Shown here piece by piece: positions 1 through 9,824 of a DNA stretch of 64,000 nt; within the stretch, counting starts at the first letter, position 1, and every line of letters starts with the position of its first letter. A model generated the notes under the pieces. That model worked only from the letters and a program-made list of their open reading frames with translations. It searched no databases and was not told the origin of the DNA. The position numbers and the translations under genes are program-made. This DNA is from Noviherbaspirillum autotrophicum (lineage in GTDB: Bacteria; Pseudomonadota; Gammaproteobacteria; Burkholderiales; Burkholderiaceae_D): assembly GCF_000818395.1 (NCBI RefSeq), contig NZ_JWJG01000028.1, positions 794,853 through 858,852 on the forward strand, read 5' to 3'.

Positions 1-966
1 GTCAACCACGAGGGCGACCTGTTCCGCACGCGGCTTACGCACAGCATCGAAGTCGCGCAAATCGCGCGTTCCATCGCACGCAACCTGCGCCTGAACGAAG
101 ACCTGGTGGAAGCTATCTCGCTGGCGCACGATCTTGGTCACACGCCGTTCGGTCATGCTGGCCAGGATGCGCTAAACGACTGCATGAAAGGTTACGGCGG
201 GTTCGAACATAACCTGCAAAGCCTGCGTGTCGTGGACGAGCTGGAAGAGCACTATGGCGCGTTCAACGGGTTGAACCTGATGTACGAGACGCGCGAGGGC
301 ATTCTCAAGCACTGCTCGCCGTCCAACGCAGCCAAGCTCGGCGAAATCGGCCAGCGCTTCCTCGACAAGAAACAGCCGACGCTGGAGGCGCAGCTGGCGA
401 ACCTCGCCGACGAAATCGCCTACAACAACCACGACATCGACGACGGATTGCGCTCCGGCCTGCTTACGACCGCGCAGCTGGACCAGGTCGATTTCTATGC
501 ACGCCACCGTGGCGAGGTCGAAGCGATGTATCCGGGAATAAGCGGGCGCCGCGCAATTCACGAAACGATCCGCCGCATGATCAATGCGCTGATTGTCGAC
601 CTGATCCAGGCGTCGCAGTCACGCATCCAGGATGCGCAGGTGATGACGCTGGAGGACGTGCGCCGCGCGCCTGCGCTGATCACTTTTTCCGACGAGATGA
701 CGAGGGAAGCGGCCTTCCTCAAGCGCTTCCTGCGGGAGAACCTGTATCGCCATTACCAGGTCAACCGGATGACCAGCAAGGCGCGCCGCATCATCAAGGA
801 ATTGTTCGACGCCTTCATGCAGGAGCCTGGCTTGCTGCCGCCGGATTATCAGGTGACGGCTGGCGCTTCGGTGCAGGCGCGCAAGGTGGCCGACTATATT
901 GCAGGCATGACGGACCGCTACGCGATGCGCGAGCATCGGCGCCTGTTCCAGGTCGACGAACTATGA
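1..966 (+). CDS. dgt: dGTPase-like HD-domain dNTP triphosphohydrolase (5' end missing)
   Basis: The reading frame is open from the first base of the window, so the gene starts upstream; 321 codons plus stop are visible. It belongs to the deoxyguanosinetriphosphate triphosphohydrolase-like family, which hydrolyses dNTPs to deoxynucleosides and triphosphate. The metal-binding HD-domain motifs are present: [10 protein letters not shown] near the start of the fragment and [10 protein letters not shown] about 30 residues later. The C-terminal half is helical, as in the family. In many Burkholderiales this gene follows aroK-aroB, which would lie just outside the window (inference). It converges with the next gene, leaving only 7 bases between the two stop codons. 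Confidence 0.88.
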   Translation, partial: VNHEGDLFRTRLTHSIEVAQIARSIARNLRLNEDLVEAISLAHDLGHTPFGHAGQDALNDCMKGYGGFEHNLQSLRVVDELEEHYGAFNGLNLMYETREGILKHCSPSNAAKLGEIGQRFLDKKQPTLEAQLANLADEIAYNNHDIDDGLRSGLLTTAQLDQVDFYARHRGEVEAMYPGISGRRAIHETIRRMINALIVDLIQASQSRIQDAQVMTLEDVRRAPALITFSDEMTREAAFLKRFLRENLYRHYQVNRMTSKARRIIKELFDAFMQEPGLLPPDYQVTAGASVQARKVADYIAGMTDRYAMREHRRLFQVDEL

Positions 967-973
967 CGTCGCA

Positions 974-2062
974 TTAGCCGAGGTTACGCAACGGGTGTGC
1001 ATGCTGCGGCCATGCCGCATCGAAGAAGCGGTCGACCATGTCCTGCGACACCTCGTCCAGTCTGGCCGGATTCCAGCGCGGCGCATTGTCCTTGTCGATT
1101 ACCACCGCGCGCACGCCTTCCAGCACTTCGCCATGCTCGAAGCAGCGGCGCACCATCGTGCGTTCCATGCGAAGGCAATCCGCGATGCTCATGGCAGCGC
1201 CGCGCCGCAACTGCGCAAGCGTTACGCACATCATCAGGGGCGAGCGCTTGTGCATTAGCGCCAGCGTGTTTTGCGCGAACGCATCGGCGTCGCTTCTAAG
1301 CGAAGCGGCAATCGACGCGACGTCATCGTATGCAAAATGGCGGTCGATCAGCGAGCGTTGCGTTGCCAGCATGCTGGTTGCCGGATCGATGATTTCAAAC
1401 TGCCTGGCGAACGCGCGAGTCGTGGCACGGATGTCTGCGCCGCGGTCGGACATCAGCGCTTCCAGCAGGGCGGGAAGGTGGGCGGCAGGCACATACACAT
1501 CGGCCAAGCCGGCGTACAGCGCATCGGCGGCGCCAATGATTTCCCCGGTAACGCCGAGATAGGCGCCGATCTGCCCGGGCACGCGCGACAGGAAGAAACT
1601 GCCGCCCACATCGGGGAACAGGCCGATATTCACTTCCGGCATCGCCATCTTGGTACGCTCGGTCACCAGGCGCATGCGGTTGTCCGGACCCGCCTGCGCG
1701 ATTCCCATGCCGCCGCCCATCACGATGCCATCCATGAGGGCGACATACGGTTTCGGATAGTGATGGATCAGGTGGTTGAGCGCATATTCTTCCGTAAAAA
1801 AATCTTCCAGCAGCGCGCTGCCGCCCTGCGGTGTTTTGATGCCGACGTCATGAAAGAAGCGGATATCTCCGCCCGCGCAAAATGCGCGCTCGCTGCTGCT
1901 ACGAATGACGACGGCGTGCACTTCGGGATTGCTGCGCCATGCCAGCAGCGTTGCGGTCAGTGCACGCACCATCTGCAGAGACAATGAATTGAGCGCCTTG
2001 GGACGGTCGAGCGTCAGAAAGCCGATGCGATTCTTGATGCTGGTCTGGATATGTTCGGACAT
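974..2062 (-). CDS. Enoyl-CoA hydratase/isomerase family protein, 3-hydroxyisobutyryl-CoA hydrolase type
   Basis: A 362-residue crotonase-fold protein. The ATG at 2062 (MSEHIQTSIKNRIGF) is chosen because the frame extends 45 codons further upstream only with low-quality sequence. Oxyanion-hole segments are CAGGDI (62-67) and GGGMG (116-120). E143 and D151 in the MPEVNIGLFPD stretch match the acidic pair of 3-hydroxyisobutyryl-CoA hydrolases, and the length fits that subgroup better than the roughly 260-residue hydratases. The likely role is hydrolysis of a 3-hydroxyacyl-CoA in valine catabolism, although a hydratase role cannot be excluded. No valine-degradation neighbours are present. A terminator belonging to hpf lies just upstream, so this gene should have its own promoter. 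Confidence 0.8.
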   Translation of the reverse strand: MSEHIQTSIKNRIGFLTLDRPKALNSLSLQMVRALTATLLAWRSNPEVHAVVIRSSSERAFCAGGDIRFFHDVGIKTPQGGSALLEDFFTEEYALNHLIHHYPKPYVALMDGIVMGGGMGIAQAGPDNRMRLVTERTKMAMPEVNIGLFPDVGGSFFLSRVPGQIGAYLGVTGEIIGAADALYAGLADVYVPAAHLPALLEALMSDRGADIRATTRAFARQFEIIDPATSMLATQRSLIDRHFAYDDVASIAASLRSDADAFAQNTLALMHKRSPLMMCVTLAQLRRGAAMSIADCLRMERTMVRRCFEHGEVLEGVRAVVIDKDNAPRWNPARLDEVSQDMVDRFFDAAWPQHAHPLRNLG

Positions 2063-2147
2063 GGAAGTGACGTGATGCCAACGGGAAACTGGTATTTTAT
2101 CGGGATTGACGAGGGCGGGACTGTCGTCGGACGGACAGTAGCTGCAA

Positions 2148-2175
2148 TAAAAAAGGACGCATCGCTGCGCCCTTT
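2148..2175 (-). terminator. Intrinsic terminator downstream of hpf
   Basis: On the minus strand a 10-bp stem (AAAGGGCGCA/TGCGTCCTTT, one G-U pair) with a GCGA tetraloop is followed by a T-rich run. It lies 33 bases after the hpf stop codon and is oriented to end the kdsD-lpt-rpoN-hpf transcript. Confidence 0.8.
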
Positions 2176-2207
2176 CTGTTGCCGGTCTGGCCGGCATTTA
2201 CGCCGCA

Positions 2208-2555
2208 TTAAGCGGCACTTTGGGTTTCCGGAATGCGCTTGATCCCTTCATGCTGGTGATCCTGGATCTTGTCCTTATGCTTCAAGACCTGCCGATCCAG
2301 CTTGTCGATCATCAGGTCGATGGCAGCGTACAGATCTTCGTGGATGCTCTCCACATGGATGACGTTTCCTCTCATGTGCAGGTTGATTTCAGCCTTTTGG
2401 CGGCGTTCTTTTTCCGAGAGCTTTTGGACTGACAGGATGACCGTGACATCAATGACATTATCGAAATGACGTCTGATGCGTTCCAGTTTTGTTTGTACGT
2501 AGTCGCGGATGGGTTGTGTCAATTCGAGATGATGCCCACTGATTTTCAGATTCAT
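2208..2555 (-). CDS. hpf: Ribosome hibernation-promoting factor, HPF/YfiA (sigma-54 modulation) family
   Basis: 115 residues, beginning [20 protein letters not shown] and matching the N-terminal domain of the HPF/RaiA family. These proteins bind the 30S subunit at the tRNA/mRNA channel and promote ribosome inactivation or 100S dimer formation in stationary phase. The protein is the short form, without the long-HPF dimerisation domain, and has a basic, His-containing tail. A good Shine-Dalgarno AGGAG precedes the ATG at 2555. The gene sits 113 bases downstream of rpoN, the classical arrangement that gave the family its older name 'sigma-54 modulation protein'. Confidence 0.93.
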   Translation of the reverse strand: MNLKISGHHLELTQPIRDYVQTKLERIRRHFDNVIDVTVILSVQKLSEKERRQKAEINLHMRGNVIHVESIHEDLYAAIDLMIDKLDRQVLKHKDKIQDHQHEGIKRIPETQSAA

Positions 2556-2668
2556 ACAGCGCTCCTATTGATGGTGTCGCCGGAGGTTCGCAACGTGCCC
2601 CATCCGATCTTTGCGTAGACGCGCGGGCTACGCAGGAACACGGCAACAGAAACAACACTACACGATGA

Positions 2669-4150
2669 CTACAAGGATTTGCGCAGATTGACTGGAGGGA
2701 TTTTCAGAGCTTCGCGGTACTTCGCGACTGTGCGACGCGCAACGACCATGCCCTGTTCACCCAACATATCCGCTATTTTGCTATCAGAGAATGGGTTCTT
2801 GGGGTCTTCTGCTCCTATCAATTGTTTGATCAGTGCCCGTATCGCGGTCGACGAAGCTTCGCCCCCGGCTTCGGTCGCGACATGGCTACCGAAGAAGTAC
2901 TTCAACTCAAACATGCCATGCGGGGTCAGCATATATTTTTGAGTTGTTACACGTGAAATAGTACTTTCGTGTAAACCCAGTGTATCAGCTATTTCACGCA
3001 AGACAAGGGGGCGCATCGCGACCGCGCCATGCGAGAAGAAATTTCTTTGCCGGTCAACAATCGCTTGTGCAACGCGCAAGATCGTATCGAAGCGCTGGCG
3101 CATATTCTTGATCAGCCACTTGGCTTCCTGCAGCTGTGCGGTCAGTGAGCCCTCACCCTTGCTCTGCTTGAGGATATTCGCGTACAACGCGTTGACCCGC
3201 AGACGCGGCATGACGTCGTGGTTGAGCATCACTTGCCAGCCGTTTTTTGCTTTTTTTACAATCACGTCCGGCACGACATAATCCGATGCGTCGGACGCGA
3301 ACATGGCGCCGGGATGCGGATTGCAGCGCCGGATCACCGCCTGCGCTTCACGCAAATCTTCGTCGTCGCAATCCAGCGCCTTCTTGAGCTTGTTGAAGTC
3401 GCGTTGCGCAAATAGCGCGAGATGGTTTTCGACAATCGCCAGCGCTCTTCTGCGCGTCACCAGCGGCACTTTCGGGAAGCGGGCGATCTGGAGCGCCAGG
3501 CACTCGGAAGCATTGCGTGCGCCCACGCCGGCAGGGTCGAAGCTTTGCACCAGTTTCAATGCGACGACCAGTTCCTCCAGGTCGATTTCCAGTTCGGCCG
3601 GCAGGCGCGCATGAATTTCCTCCAGCGGCTCTTCCAGATAGCCATTGTCGTCCAGCGCATCGATAATCAGTTCGATCAGCGCGCGGTCGCGCAGGCTGTG
3701 CACAGTCACGCGCATCTGTTCCAGCAGATGCTCGCGCAGGGTAGTTTCGTGCGCCTCCAGCTGAGGGCGCGCGTCGTCATCCTCCGGTGCCTTGGAAGTG
3801 CGCGCCACATCGTCGAAGCTCCATTCACCTTCGCTTGCCGATGCTGCCTCGCCGCCTTCGGCCGAGCCTTCAAAGCCGCCTTCGCCTTCTTCCGACGCCG
3901 CCGGCGCGCTCGTTTCGGAGGTGGCCGTGGCGGTGCTGCCGTTCGTAGGCGTGATGGCGCCGTCGGCCAGCAGACGCACCGAATGATCGAGCGGATCATC
4001 CACCCGCTCCAGCATCGGATTGTCCGACAGGATCTGTTCCAGCTCCTGATGCAACTCGAGCGTGGATAACTGCAGCAACCGGATCGATTGCTGCAGCTGC
4101 GGCGTGAGCGCCAGATGTTGCGATACGCGAAGTTGGAGAGTCTGTTTCAT
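2669..4150 (-). CDS. rpoN: RNA polymerase sigma-54 factor
   Basis: 493 residues with the three-region sigma-54 plan. The N-terminal Gln/Leu-rich activator-interaction region begins [20 protein letters not shown]. It is followed by an acidic, low-complexity linker (about residues 60-125, rich in Ala, Ser and Glu) and a core-binding domain. The C-terminal DNA-binding part carries the RpoN box ARRTVAKYR near residue 475. The protein directs core polymerase to -24/-12 promoters and needs AAA+ activators. Its ATG is 18 bases after the lptB stop, so it is probably co-transcribed with the lpt genes. Confidence 0.96.
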   Translation of the reverse strand: MKQTLQLRVSQHLALTPQLQQSIRLLQLSTLELHQELEQILSDNPMLERVDDPLDHSVRLLADGAITPTNGSTATATSETSAPAASEEGEGGFEGSAEGGEAASASEGEWSFDDVARTSKAPEDDDARPQLEAHETTLREHLLEQMRVTVHSLRDRALIELIIDALDDNGYLEEPLEEIHARLPAELEIDLEELVVALKLVQSFDPAGVGARNASECLALQIARFPKVPLVTRRRALAIVENHLALFAQRDFNKLKKALDCDDEDLREAQAVIRRCNPHPGAMFASDASDYVVPDVIVKKAKNGWQVMLNHDVMPRLRVNALYANILKQSKGEGSLTAQLQEAKWLIKNMRQRFDTILRVAQAIVDRQRNFFSHGAVAMRPLVLREIADTLGLHESTISRVTTQKYMLTPHGMFELKYFFGSHVATEAGGEASSTAIRALIKQLIGAEDPKNPFSDSKIADMLGEQGMVVARRTVAKYREALKIPPVNLRKSL

Positions 4151-4168
4151 ACCTGTCTGGTTGCTTCC

Positions 4169-4909
<741 letters not shown>

Positions 4910-4910
4910 G

Positions 4911-5459
4911 TCATTTGCCCTGCGATTCTGTGCGCGGCTGGATGACAGCCTTGATGCGTCCGCCGCCCGGCTTGCTCTCTCCCGTCGGCGTATTGTTCAC
5001 CGTGTAAAACTCGGCGCGGCTATCATACGAGATGAATTCGCCTTCGACTTCATCGGTCGGCTTGGTTCCGTCCAGTCGCCGCAGCTTCGCTTTCGAAAAA
5101 AGTTTGACCACTTCGGACTTGCCGTCGTACTCGATGCGCTCGGCTTGTCCTTCCACCCACTGGTTGTCGTTGCCGTCGCGCTTCTGCCGGAAGGTGGCGA
5201 GTCCGCCGGACGGCGCCAGCAGGGTTGCATGCTGATAGCCGGCCGGGTCTTGCGTGACGATCAGCTTGTGCGCCTTCATGATCAGGGTGCCGCGGGTCAG
5301 GACGACGTTGCCGGTAAACGTATTGACCTGTTTTACATCGTCATACAACATCTGGTCCGCTTCGACATTGGTCGGCTTGTCGGAGTCGGCCTTCTCGGCG
5401 TGCGCGCTGTATGCAATGGCAGTACTGAGCATGAATAGCAGCAAGAAGAAACGTGTCAT
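4911..5459 (-). CDS. lptA: Lipopolysaccharide transport periplasmic protein LptA
   Basis: 182 residues from the ATG at 5459, preceded by a GAGAG Shine-Dalgarno; a TTG seven codons upstream is in frame but would place the initiator ahead of the signal peptide. The N-terminus [21 protein letters not shown] is a Sec signal peptide. The mature part has the OstA/LptA-type beta-jellyroll pattern ([36 protein letters not shown]). LptA forms the periplasmic bridge carrying LPS from LptC to LptD. It lies in the kdsD-kdsC-lptC-lptA-lptB cluster. Confidence 0.93.
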   Translation of the reverse strand: MTRFFLLLFMLSTAIAYSAHAEKADSDKPTNVEADQMLYDDVKQVNTFTGNVVLTRGTLIMKAHKLIVTQDPAGYQHATLLAPSGGLATFRQKRDGNDNQWVEGQAERIEYDGKSEVVKLFSKAKLRRLDGTKPTDEVEGEFISYDSRAEFYTVNNTPTGESKPGGGRIKAVIQPRTESQGK

Positions 5460-5492
5460 GAAAACTCTCAAGTGAATCAAGTTATACCTGAA

Positions 5493-6080
5493 TTAGCGCG
5501 CCGGGGCTTGATACGTCCCATGTACATTGCTCGCCAGTTTGAACTCGCGCGTGGCGTTGTTCACAAACATGCCGGTGCCGTTCAGTACTGATTTGTCGTA
5601 ATTGATCTGGACCGGCTTGTCGGTCCGCATCACATCATCGTCCGGCAAGACCAGCAGATATTCCGACGTCATGCGCATATGCACGCTGTCCTGCGATGCC
5701 GGCCGGTCCATGTGGACGTTATCGTGCAAATGGACCTGGCTGCTGTCGCTGTTGACGTGGGCGCGCTCCGAGCGCATCGTCATCGGCGCCGGGCCGTTGC
5801 CCACGCTGACTACCACGGGGTGCCGGATATCGTAGGAATCGTCTTGCGGATTGTGCGTCAGGCGTTCGCCCGAGAAGTGGTACTCGACCTTGCCGTTGCG
5901 TGCGAGTTTGACGTAATTGAAATTTTCAACGTAGAAATCCGGCTCGGTCCTGGCCGCGCCGGGCCCGGCATCGGCGCTATCGCGCCGCATGACTTCCAGC
6001 AGCCAAAAGCTGCCGAGTGCCAGCGCAATCATCGGCAGAAGCAGGGCTGCGATCCTAAAACGTCCTGCCGCGCCGTTCAT
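5493..6080 (-). CDS. lptC: LPS export protein LptC
   Basis: 195 residues from the ATG at 6080, which overlaps the kdsC stop (ATGA), so the long in-frame N-terminal extension within kdsC is rejected. A single N-terminal membrane anchor (about residues 9-26, IAALLLPMIALALGSFWLL) is followed by a periplasmic jellyroll domain with motifs such as HFSGERLTHNPQDDSY and ARVNSD-like strands. LptC receives LPS from LptB2FG and hands it to LptA. Position and overlap fit the conserved betaproteobacterial Kdo/LPS-export operon. Confidence 0.9.
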   Translation of the reverse strand: MNGAAGRFRIAALLLPMIALALGSFWLLEVMRRDSADAGPGAARTEPDFYVENFNYVKLARNGKVEYHFSGERLTHNPQDDSYDIRHPVVVSVGNGPAPMTMRSERAHVNSDSSQVHLHDNVHMDRPASQDSVHMRMTSEYLLVLPDDDVMRTDKPVQINYDKSVLNGTGMFVNNATREFKLASNVHGTYQAPAR

Positions 6081-6601
6081 CGCAAGTACGGCGCCAGTGC
6101 CGTCTCGTAGTTGCCTTGGGCGCGTAGGATAAAGTCGCACAATTCGCGCGCGGCGCCGCGCCCGCCAGCGGCAAGAGTGACGTGATGAACGCGCGAGCGC
6201 ACTTCCGGATGGGCGTTCGGCACGCTGGCGGCAAAGCCGACCCGCGTCAGAACCGGCAAATCGATCACGTCGTCGCCGATGAAGCCGCAATGTTCCGCGG
6301 CAAGAGTGGTGTGCTCCAGTAACTGTTGGAATGCGGTGAGCTTGTCGTGCACGCCTTGGTACAAGTGCCGAATGCCCAGGTCACTTGCACGTCGGGCAAC
6401 GATCTCGGATTTTCTGGCGCTGATGATGGCGGCGGCCACGCCGGACTGTTGCAGCAGCTTGATGCCGTGGCCATCGAGCACGTTGAATGTCTTGTGCACT
6501 TCGCCGTCCGGGCCGTAGTGCAGGCTGCCGTCGGTCAGAACGCCATCGACATCGAAAATCATCAGGCGTACTTGCGCGGCTTTGGCGGTGGCGTCTTGCA
6601 T
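6077..6601 (-). CDS. kdsC: 3-deoxy-D-manno-octulosonate 8-phosphate phosphatase KdsC
   Basis: 174 residues from the ATG at 6601; a TTG one codon upstream is less likely. The HAD-superfamily C0-type motif DVDGVLTDG near residue 18 provides the two catalytic aspartates. GFIGDDVIDLP near residue 115 supplies the metal-binding motif. There is no cap domain, as expected for tetrameric KdsC. It removes phosphate from Kdo-8-P in CMP-Kdo synthesis. The ATG overlaps the kdsD stop by one base (TGATG) and the stop overlaps the lptC start. Confidence 0.95.
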   Translation of the reverse strand: MQDATAKAAQVRLMIFDVDGVLTDGSLHYGPDGEVHKTFNVLDGHGIKLLQQSGVAAAIISARKSEIVARRASDLGIRHLYQGVHDKLTAFQQLLEHTTLAAEHCGFIGDDVIDLPVLTRVGFAASVPNAHPEVRSRVHHVTLAAGGRGAARELCDFILRAQGNYETALAPYLR

Positions 6602-7629
6602 CAAATTACCTTGGCGCGGGTGAGATCATGGATATGCAGTGCGCCGACCAGCTTGCCGTCGGCGTCGGTGACCAGCATCTGGTTGATGCGGAACTGCTCC
6701 ATCACATCCACCGCTTCTACCGCGAGTTGATCGGGGCCAACCGTGCGCGGATTGGCATGCATCACGTCGGCCACCTTCAGCTTGCTGAAATCTTGCCCTG
6801 ATTCGATCAGGCGGCGCAAGTCGCCGTCGGTGAAAATGCCGATGGCACGGAACGCGTCATCCACGACGGCAGTCATTGCCATGCCTTTTCTGGTTACCTC
6901 GAGCAAGGTCGCGGGCAAGGGCGTATCCCTGCTTACCGCCGGAATCGCGTCGCCCCGTCGCATGACATCGCGCACATGGGTCAGCAGGCGGCGACCGAGG
7001 GCACCTCCCGGATGGGAAAGCGCAAAGTCTTCCTCGCGAAAGCCGCGCGCATCAAGCAGCGCCACGGCCAGCGCATCGCCCAGCGCCAGGGCGGCAGTGG
7101 TGCTGGCGGTCGGTGCCAGATTGAGCGGGCACGCCTCCTTGTCCACGCGCGCGTCCAGGTGAATATCGGCAAGCTTGGCCAGGCTCGATGCTTCGTTGCC
7201 GGTGATGGCGATCAGCTTGGCGCCCATGCGCCGGATGATCGGAATCATTGCCAGGAATTCGGCGGCTTCGCCGGAATTGGAAATGGCAATCAAGGCATCG
7301 TTCTCGGTGATCATGCCGAGGTCGCCGTGCAAGGCTTCGGCGGCGTGCACGAACAGCGCCGGCGTGCCGGTCGACGCCAGCGTTGCCGCGATCTTGCGGG
7401 CGATATGGCCGGACTTGCCGATGCCCGACACGACCACGCGGCCGCTACACTGAAGCAGCAACGCAACCGCTTGCACGAAACTGCCGTCGGCGCTGTCTGA
7501 TAACCGGTCCTTCAGCGCGAGCAGGGCGTCGGCTTCGATCTGCAAGGTCTCGCGCGCCAGGTCCAGCGCGCGTTGTGCGCTTTTTATATCAAAAGCTTTC
7601 GGCGGGTTTTTTTCATGGGGTACACTCAT
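6601..7629 (-). CDS. kdsD: D-arabinose 5-phosphate isomerase KdsD
   Basis: 342 residues: an N-terminal SIS sugar-isomerase domain (VVVSGIGKSGHIARKIAAT, about 66-85, and ISNSGEAAEF) and two C-terminal CBS domains (about 215-340). It converts ribulose 5-phosphate to arabinose 5-phosphate, the first step of Kdo synthesis, and heads the kdsD-kdsC-lptCAB cluster. The ATG at 7629 has no clear Shine-Dalgarno, and a TATACT -10-like box ends only 7 bases upstream, so the transcript may be leaderless or nearly so. The start is supported by family length. Confidence 0.94.
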   Translation of the reverse strand: MSVPHEKNPPKAFDIKSAQRALDLARETLQIEADALLALKDRLSDSADGSFVQAVALLLQCSGRVVVSGIGKSGHIARKIAATLASTGTPALFVHAAEALHGDLGMITENDALIAISNSGEAAEFLAMIPIIRRMGAKLIAITGNEASSLAKLADIHLDARVDKEACPLNLAPTASTTAALALGDALAVALLDARGFREEDFALSHPGGALGRRLLTHVRDVMRRGDAIPAVSRDTPLPATLLEVTRKGMAMTAVVDDAFRAIGIFTDGDLRRLIESGQDFSKLKVADVMHANPRTVGPDQLAVEAVDVMEQFRINQMLVTDADGKLVGALHIHDLTRAKVI

Positions 7630-7636
7630 GCCCGAA

Positions 7637-7642
7637 AGTATA
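7637..7642 (-). promoter_or_regulatory. Candidate -10 box for kdsD operon
   Basis: TATACT on the minus strand (5 of 6 matches to TATAAT) lies 7 bases before the kdsD ATG. The region 16 bases further upstream is T-rich, with no good -35 match. If this box is used, transcription would start at or next to the start codon. Confidence 0.4.
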
Positions 7643-7677
7643 AACGAATTAGGAAAGCAAAAAACCTGCCAATCACA

Positions 7678-7700
7678 ACAAAAATGCCCGTTTGACGGGC
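7678..7700 (-). terminator. Leftward intrinsic terminator between kdsD and kef-type gene
   Basis: GCCCGT/ACGGGC, a 6-bp stem with a 3-base loop, is followed on the minus strand by ATTTTTGTT. It points towards kdsD but lies upstream of the kdsD start and its candidate promoter. It could stop stray leftward transcription out of the divergent antiporter gene. The stem is short, so the call is moderate. Confidence 0.45.
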
Positions 7701-7753
7701 CTCAATGTGATTGCAGATCGCATATCAAATTTGTCGTGCGCATTTAATAACCG

Positions 7754-9739
7754 ATGTTTTCAGCCCTCGAACTGACATTGCTTTTGCTCGGCGCCGCAGT
7801 GCTCGGCGTGGTCGCATTTCGCATGCTGCATTTGCCGCCGATGCTGGGCTATTTGCTTGTTGGCATTGTCGTCGGGCCGTACGGACTCGGGGTGGTCGAG
7901 GAAAACGAAACCACCCATACGCTGGCTGAATTCGGCGTCGTGTTTTTGATGTTCTCGATTGGGCTGGAGTTCTCGCTGCCGAAGCTGTCGTCGATGCGGC
8001 GCACGGTGTTCGGATTGGGCATGGCGCAGGTGCTGTGCACGATCGGCGCGGCCATGCTGTTCGGCTGGCTGGTCGCGTATCTGTTGCCGCAAGTGGCCGA
8101 CATTAGCTGGCGTGCCGCCTTTGCACTGGGTGGCGCGCTGTCCATGTCGTCTACCGCGATCGTATCGAAGCTGCTGACCGAACGGCTGGAACTGGATAGT
8201 CCACATGGCCAGCAAATCATCGGCATCCTGCTGTTCCAGGACTTGGCGGTGGTACCCCTGCTGATCCTGGTGCCGGCGCTGGCCATGAAATCCGGCGACC
8301 TCCTGGTGACGCTGGCGCTGGCCGGCATGAAAGCGATGATCGTGCTGGTGCTGCTGCTGGTGATCGGGCAGCGCCTGATGCGCGGCTGGTTCCACATCGT
8401 GGTCAAGCGCCGCTCGCAGGAACTGTTCATGCTGAATCTGCTGCTGATTACGCTCGGCGCCGCCTGGATCACCGAGCGCGCCGGCCTGTCGCTGGCGCTC
8501 GGCGCCTTCGTGGCCGGCATGCTGATTTCGGAAACGGAATACAAGCACCAGGTGGAAGAGGACATCAAGCCGTTCCGCGACGTGCTGCTTGGGCTGTTTT
8601 TCATCACCATCGGCATGCTGCTCAACGTGCGGCTGGTGGTGGCCAACTGGTGGCTGGTGCTGCTGCTGTTGACCGGGCCGGTGCTGCTTAAGTTCGGCCT
8701 GATCGCGGGGCTTGCCAAGCTGTTCGGCACCTCGACCGGCGTGGCCTTGCGCACCGGCCTGGCGCTGGCGCAGGCTGGCGAATTCGGCTTCGTGCTGCTG
8801 AACCAGGCGGGCGGCTTGCACCTGATGGACCCGCTTGTCATCCAGCTGGTTCTGGCCTCGATGGTGCTGTCGATGCTGGCCGCACCGTTCATCATCGCCA
8901 ACGCCGACGCCATTGTGCTCAAGCTGTCGGCCAATGAATGGATGATGCAGTCGCTGGCCCTAACACAAATCGCCACCCGCACCATGTCCACCCAAAGGCA
9001 CGTACTGGTCGCCGGTTTTGGCCGCAGCGGGCAAAGCCTGGCCAAGCTGCTGGAAGAGGAGGGCATCGCCTACCACGCGCTCGACCTTGATCCGGACCGG
9101 GTGCGCGAGGCGCAGGCCGCCGGCGCCAGCGTATCGTTCGGCGACGCCGCCCGGCGCGAAAGCCTGGTCGCCGCAGGCATTCACCGCGCAGCCGCGCTGG
9201 TGGTCACTTATGCCAACACGCCCTCCGCGCTGAAGGTGCTGCACCACGCGCATGAGCTGGCGCCGGCGCTGCCGGTCATCGTGCGCAGCCATGACGACAC
9301 CGACCTCGACAAGCTGCGCGGCGCAGGTGCGGCTGAGGTCGTGCCGGAGGCCATCGAGGGTAGCCTGATGCTGGCTTCGCATGCGCTGGTGATGCTGGGC
9401 GTGCCGCTGCGGCGCGTGGTGCATCGCGTGCAGGCTGCGCGCGACGAGCGCTATGCTTCGCTGCGCGGCTATTTCCATGGCGCCAGCGATGCGCCGGAAG
9501 ATGCCGAGCATCTGCATGTGCGCCTGCATTCGGTTACCTTGAGCGAAGGCGCCAAGGCGGTCGGCAAGCCGTTGGCTGCGCTCAAGCTGCCCGAAATCGG
9601 CGCCGAAGTGACGATCCTGCGACGCGGCAAGAGCCGTATCGAAGTCACCCCGGAGGCTGTGTTGCAAGCAGGCGACATCGTGGTGTTGCGCGGCGCTTCC
9701 GATGCTGTGGCGCGCGCGGAACAGCGGTTGCTCAAGTAG
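7754..9739 (+). CDS. Kef-type monovalent cation:proton antiporter (CPA2) with RCK domain
   Basis: 661 residues. About 12 hydrophobic segments fill residues 1-385 (Na+/H+ exchanger fold). An RCK/TrkA-N Rossmann domain begins HVLVAGFGRSGQS near residue 417, with GxGxxG, and a TrkA-C domain (about 575-660) ends the protein. This is the architecture of KefB/KefC/YbaL-type potassium/proton antiporters. The ancillary protein KefF/KefG is not adjacent, so glutathione gating is not shown. The gene is monocistronic and divergent from kdsD. It lies in the inner membrane, with a likely role in K+ efflux or pH and electrophile protection. Confidence 0.9.
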   Translation: MFSALELTLLLLGAAVLGVVAFRMLHLPPMLGYLLVGIVVGPYGLGVVEENETTHTLAEFGVVFLMFSIGLEFSLPKLSSMRRTVFGLGMAQVLCTIGAAMLFGWLVAYLLPQVADISWRAAFALGGALSMSSTAIVSKLLTERLELDSPHGQQIIGILLFQDLAVVPLLILVPALAMKSGDLLVTLALAGMKAMIVLVLLLVIGQRLMRGWFHIVVKRRSQELFMLNLLLITLGAAWITERAGLSLALGAFVAGMLISETEYKHQVEEDIKPFRDVLLGLFFITIGMLLNVRLVVANWWLVLLLLTGPVLLKFGLIAGLAKLFGTSTGVALRTGLALAQAGEFGFVLLNQAGGLHLMDPLVIQLVLASMVLSMLAAPFIIANADAIVLKLSANEWMMQSLALTQIATRTMSTQRHVLVAGFGRSGQSLAKLLEEEGIAYHALDLDPDRVREAQAAGASVSFGDAARRESLVAAGIHRAAALVVTYANTPSALKVLHHAHELAPALPVIVRSHDDTDLDKLRGAGAAEVVPEAIEGSLMLASHALVMLGVPLRRVVHRVQAARDERYASLRGYFHGASDAPEDAEHLHVRLHSVTLSEGAKAVGKPLAALKLPEIGAEVTILRRGKSRIEVTPEAVLQAGDIVVLRGASDAVARAEQRLLK

Positions 9740-9824
9740 CGGCTAAAAGTTTCCACAAGAAAACACGTTTCAACAGTTCTCGCTACAATGCCAGGGCGGC
9801 ATCCCCGTCCCTGAAAGAGATTCA

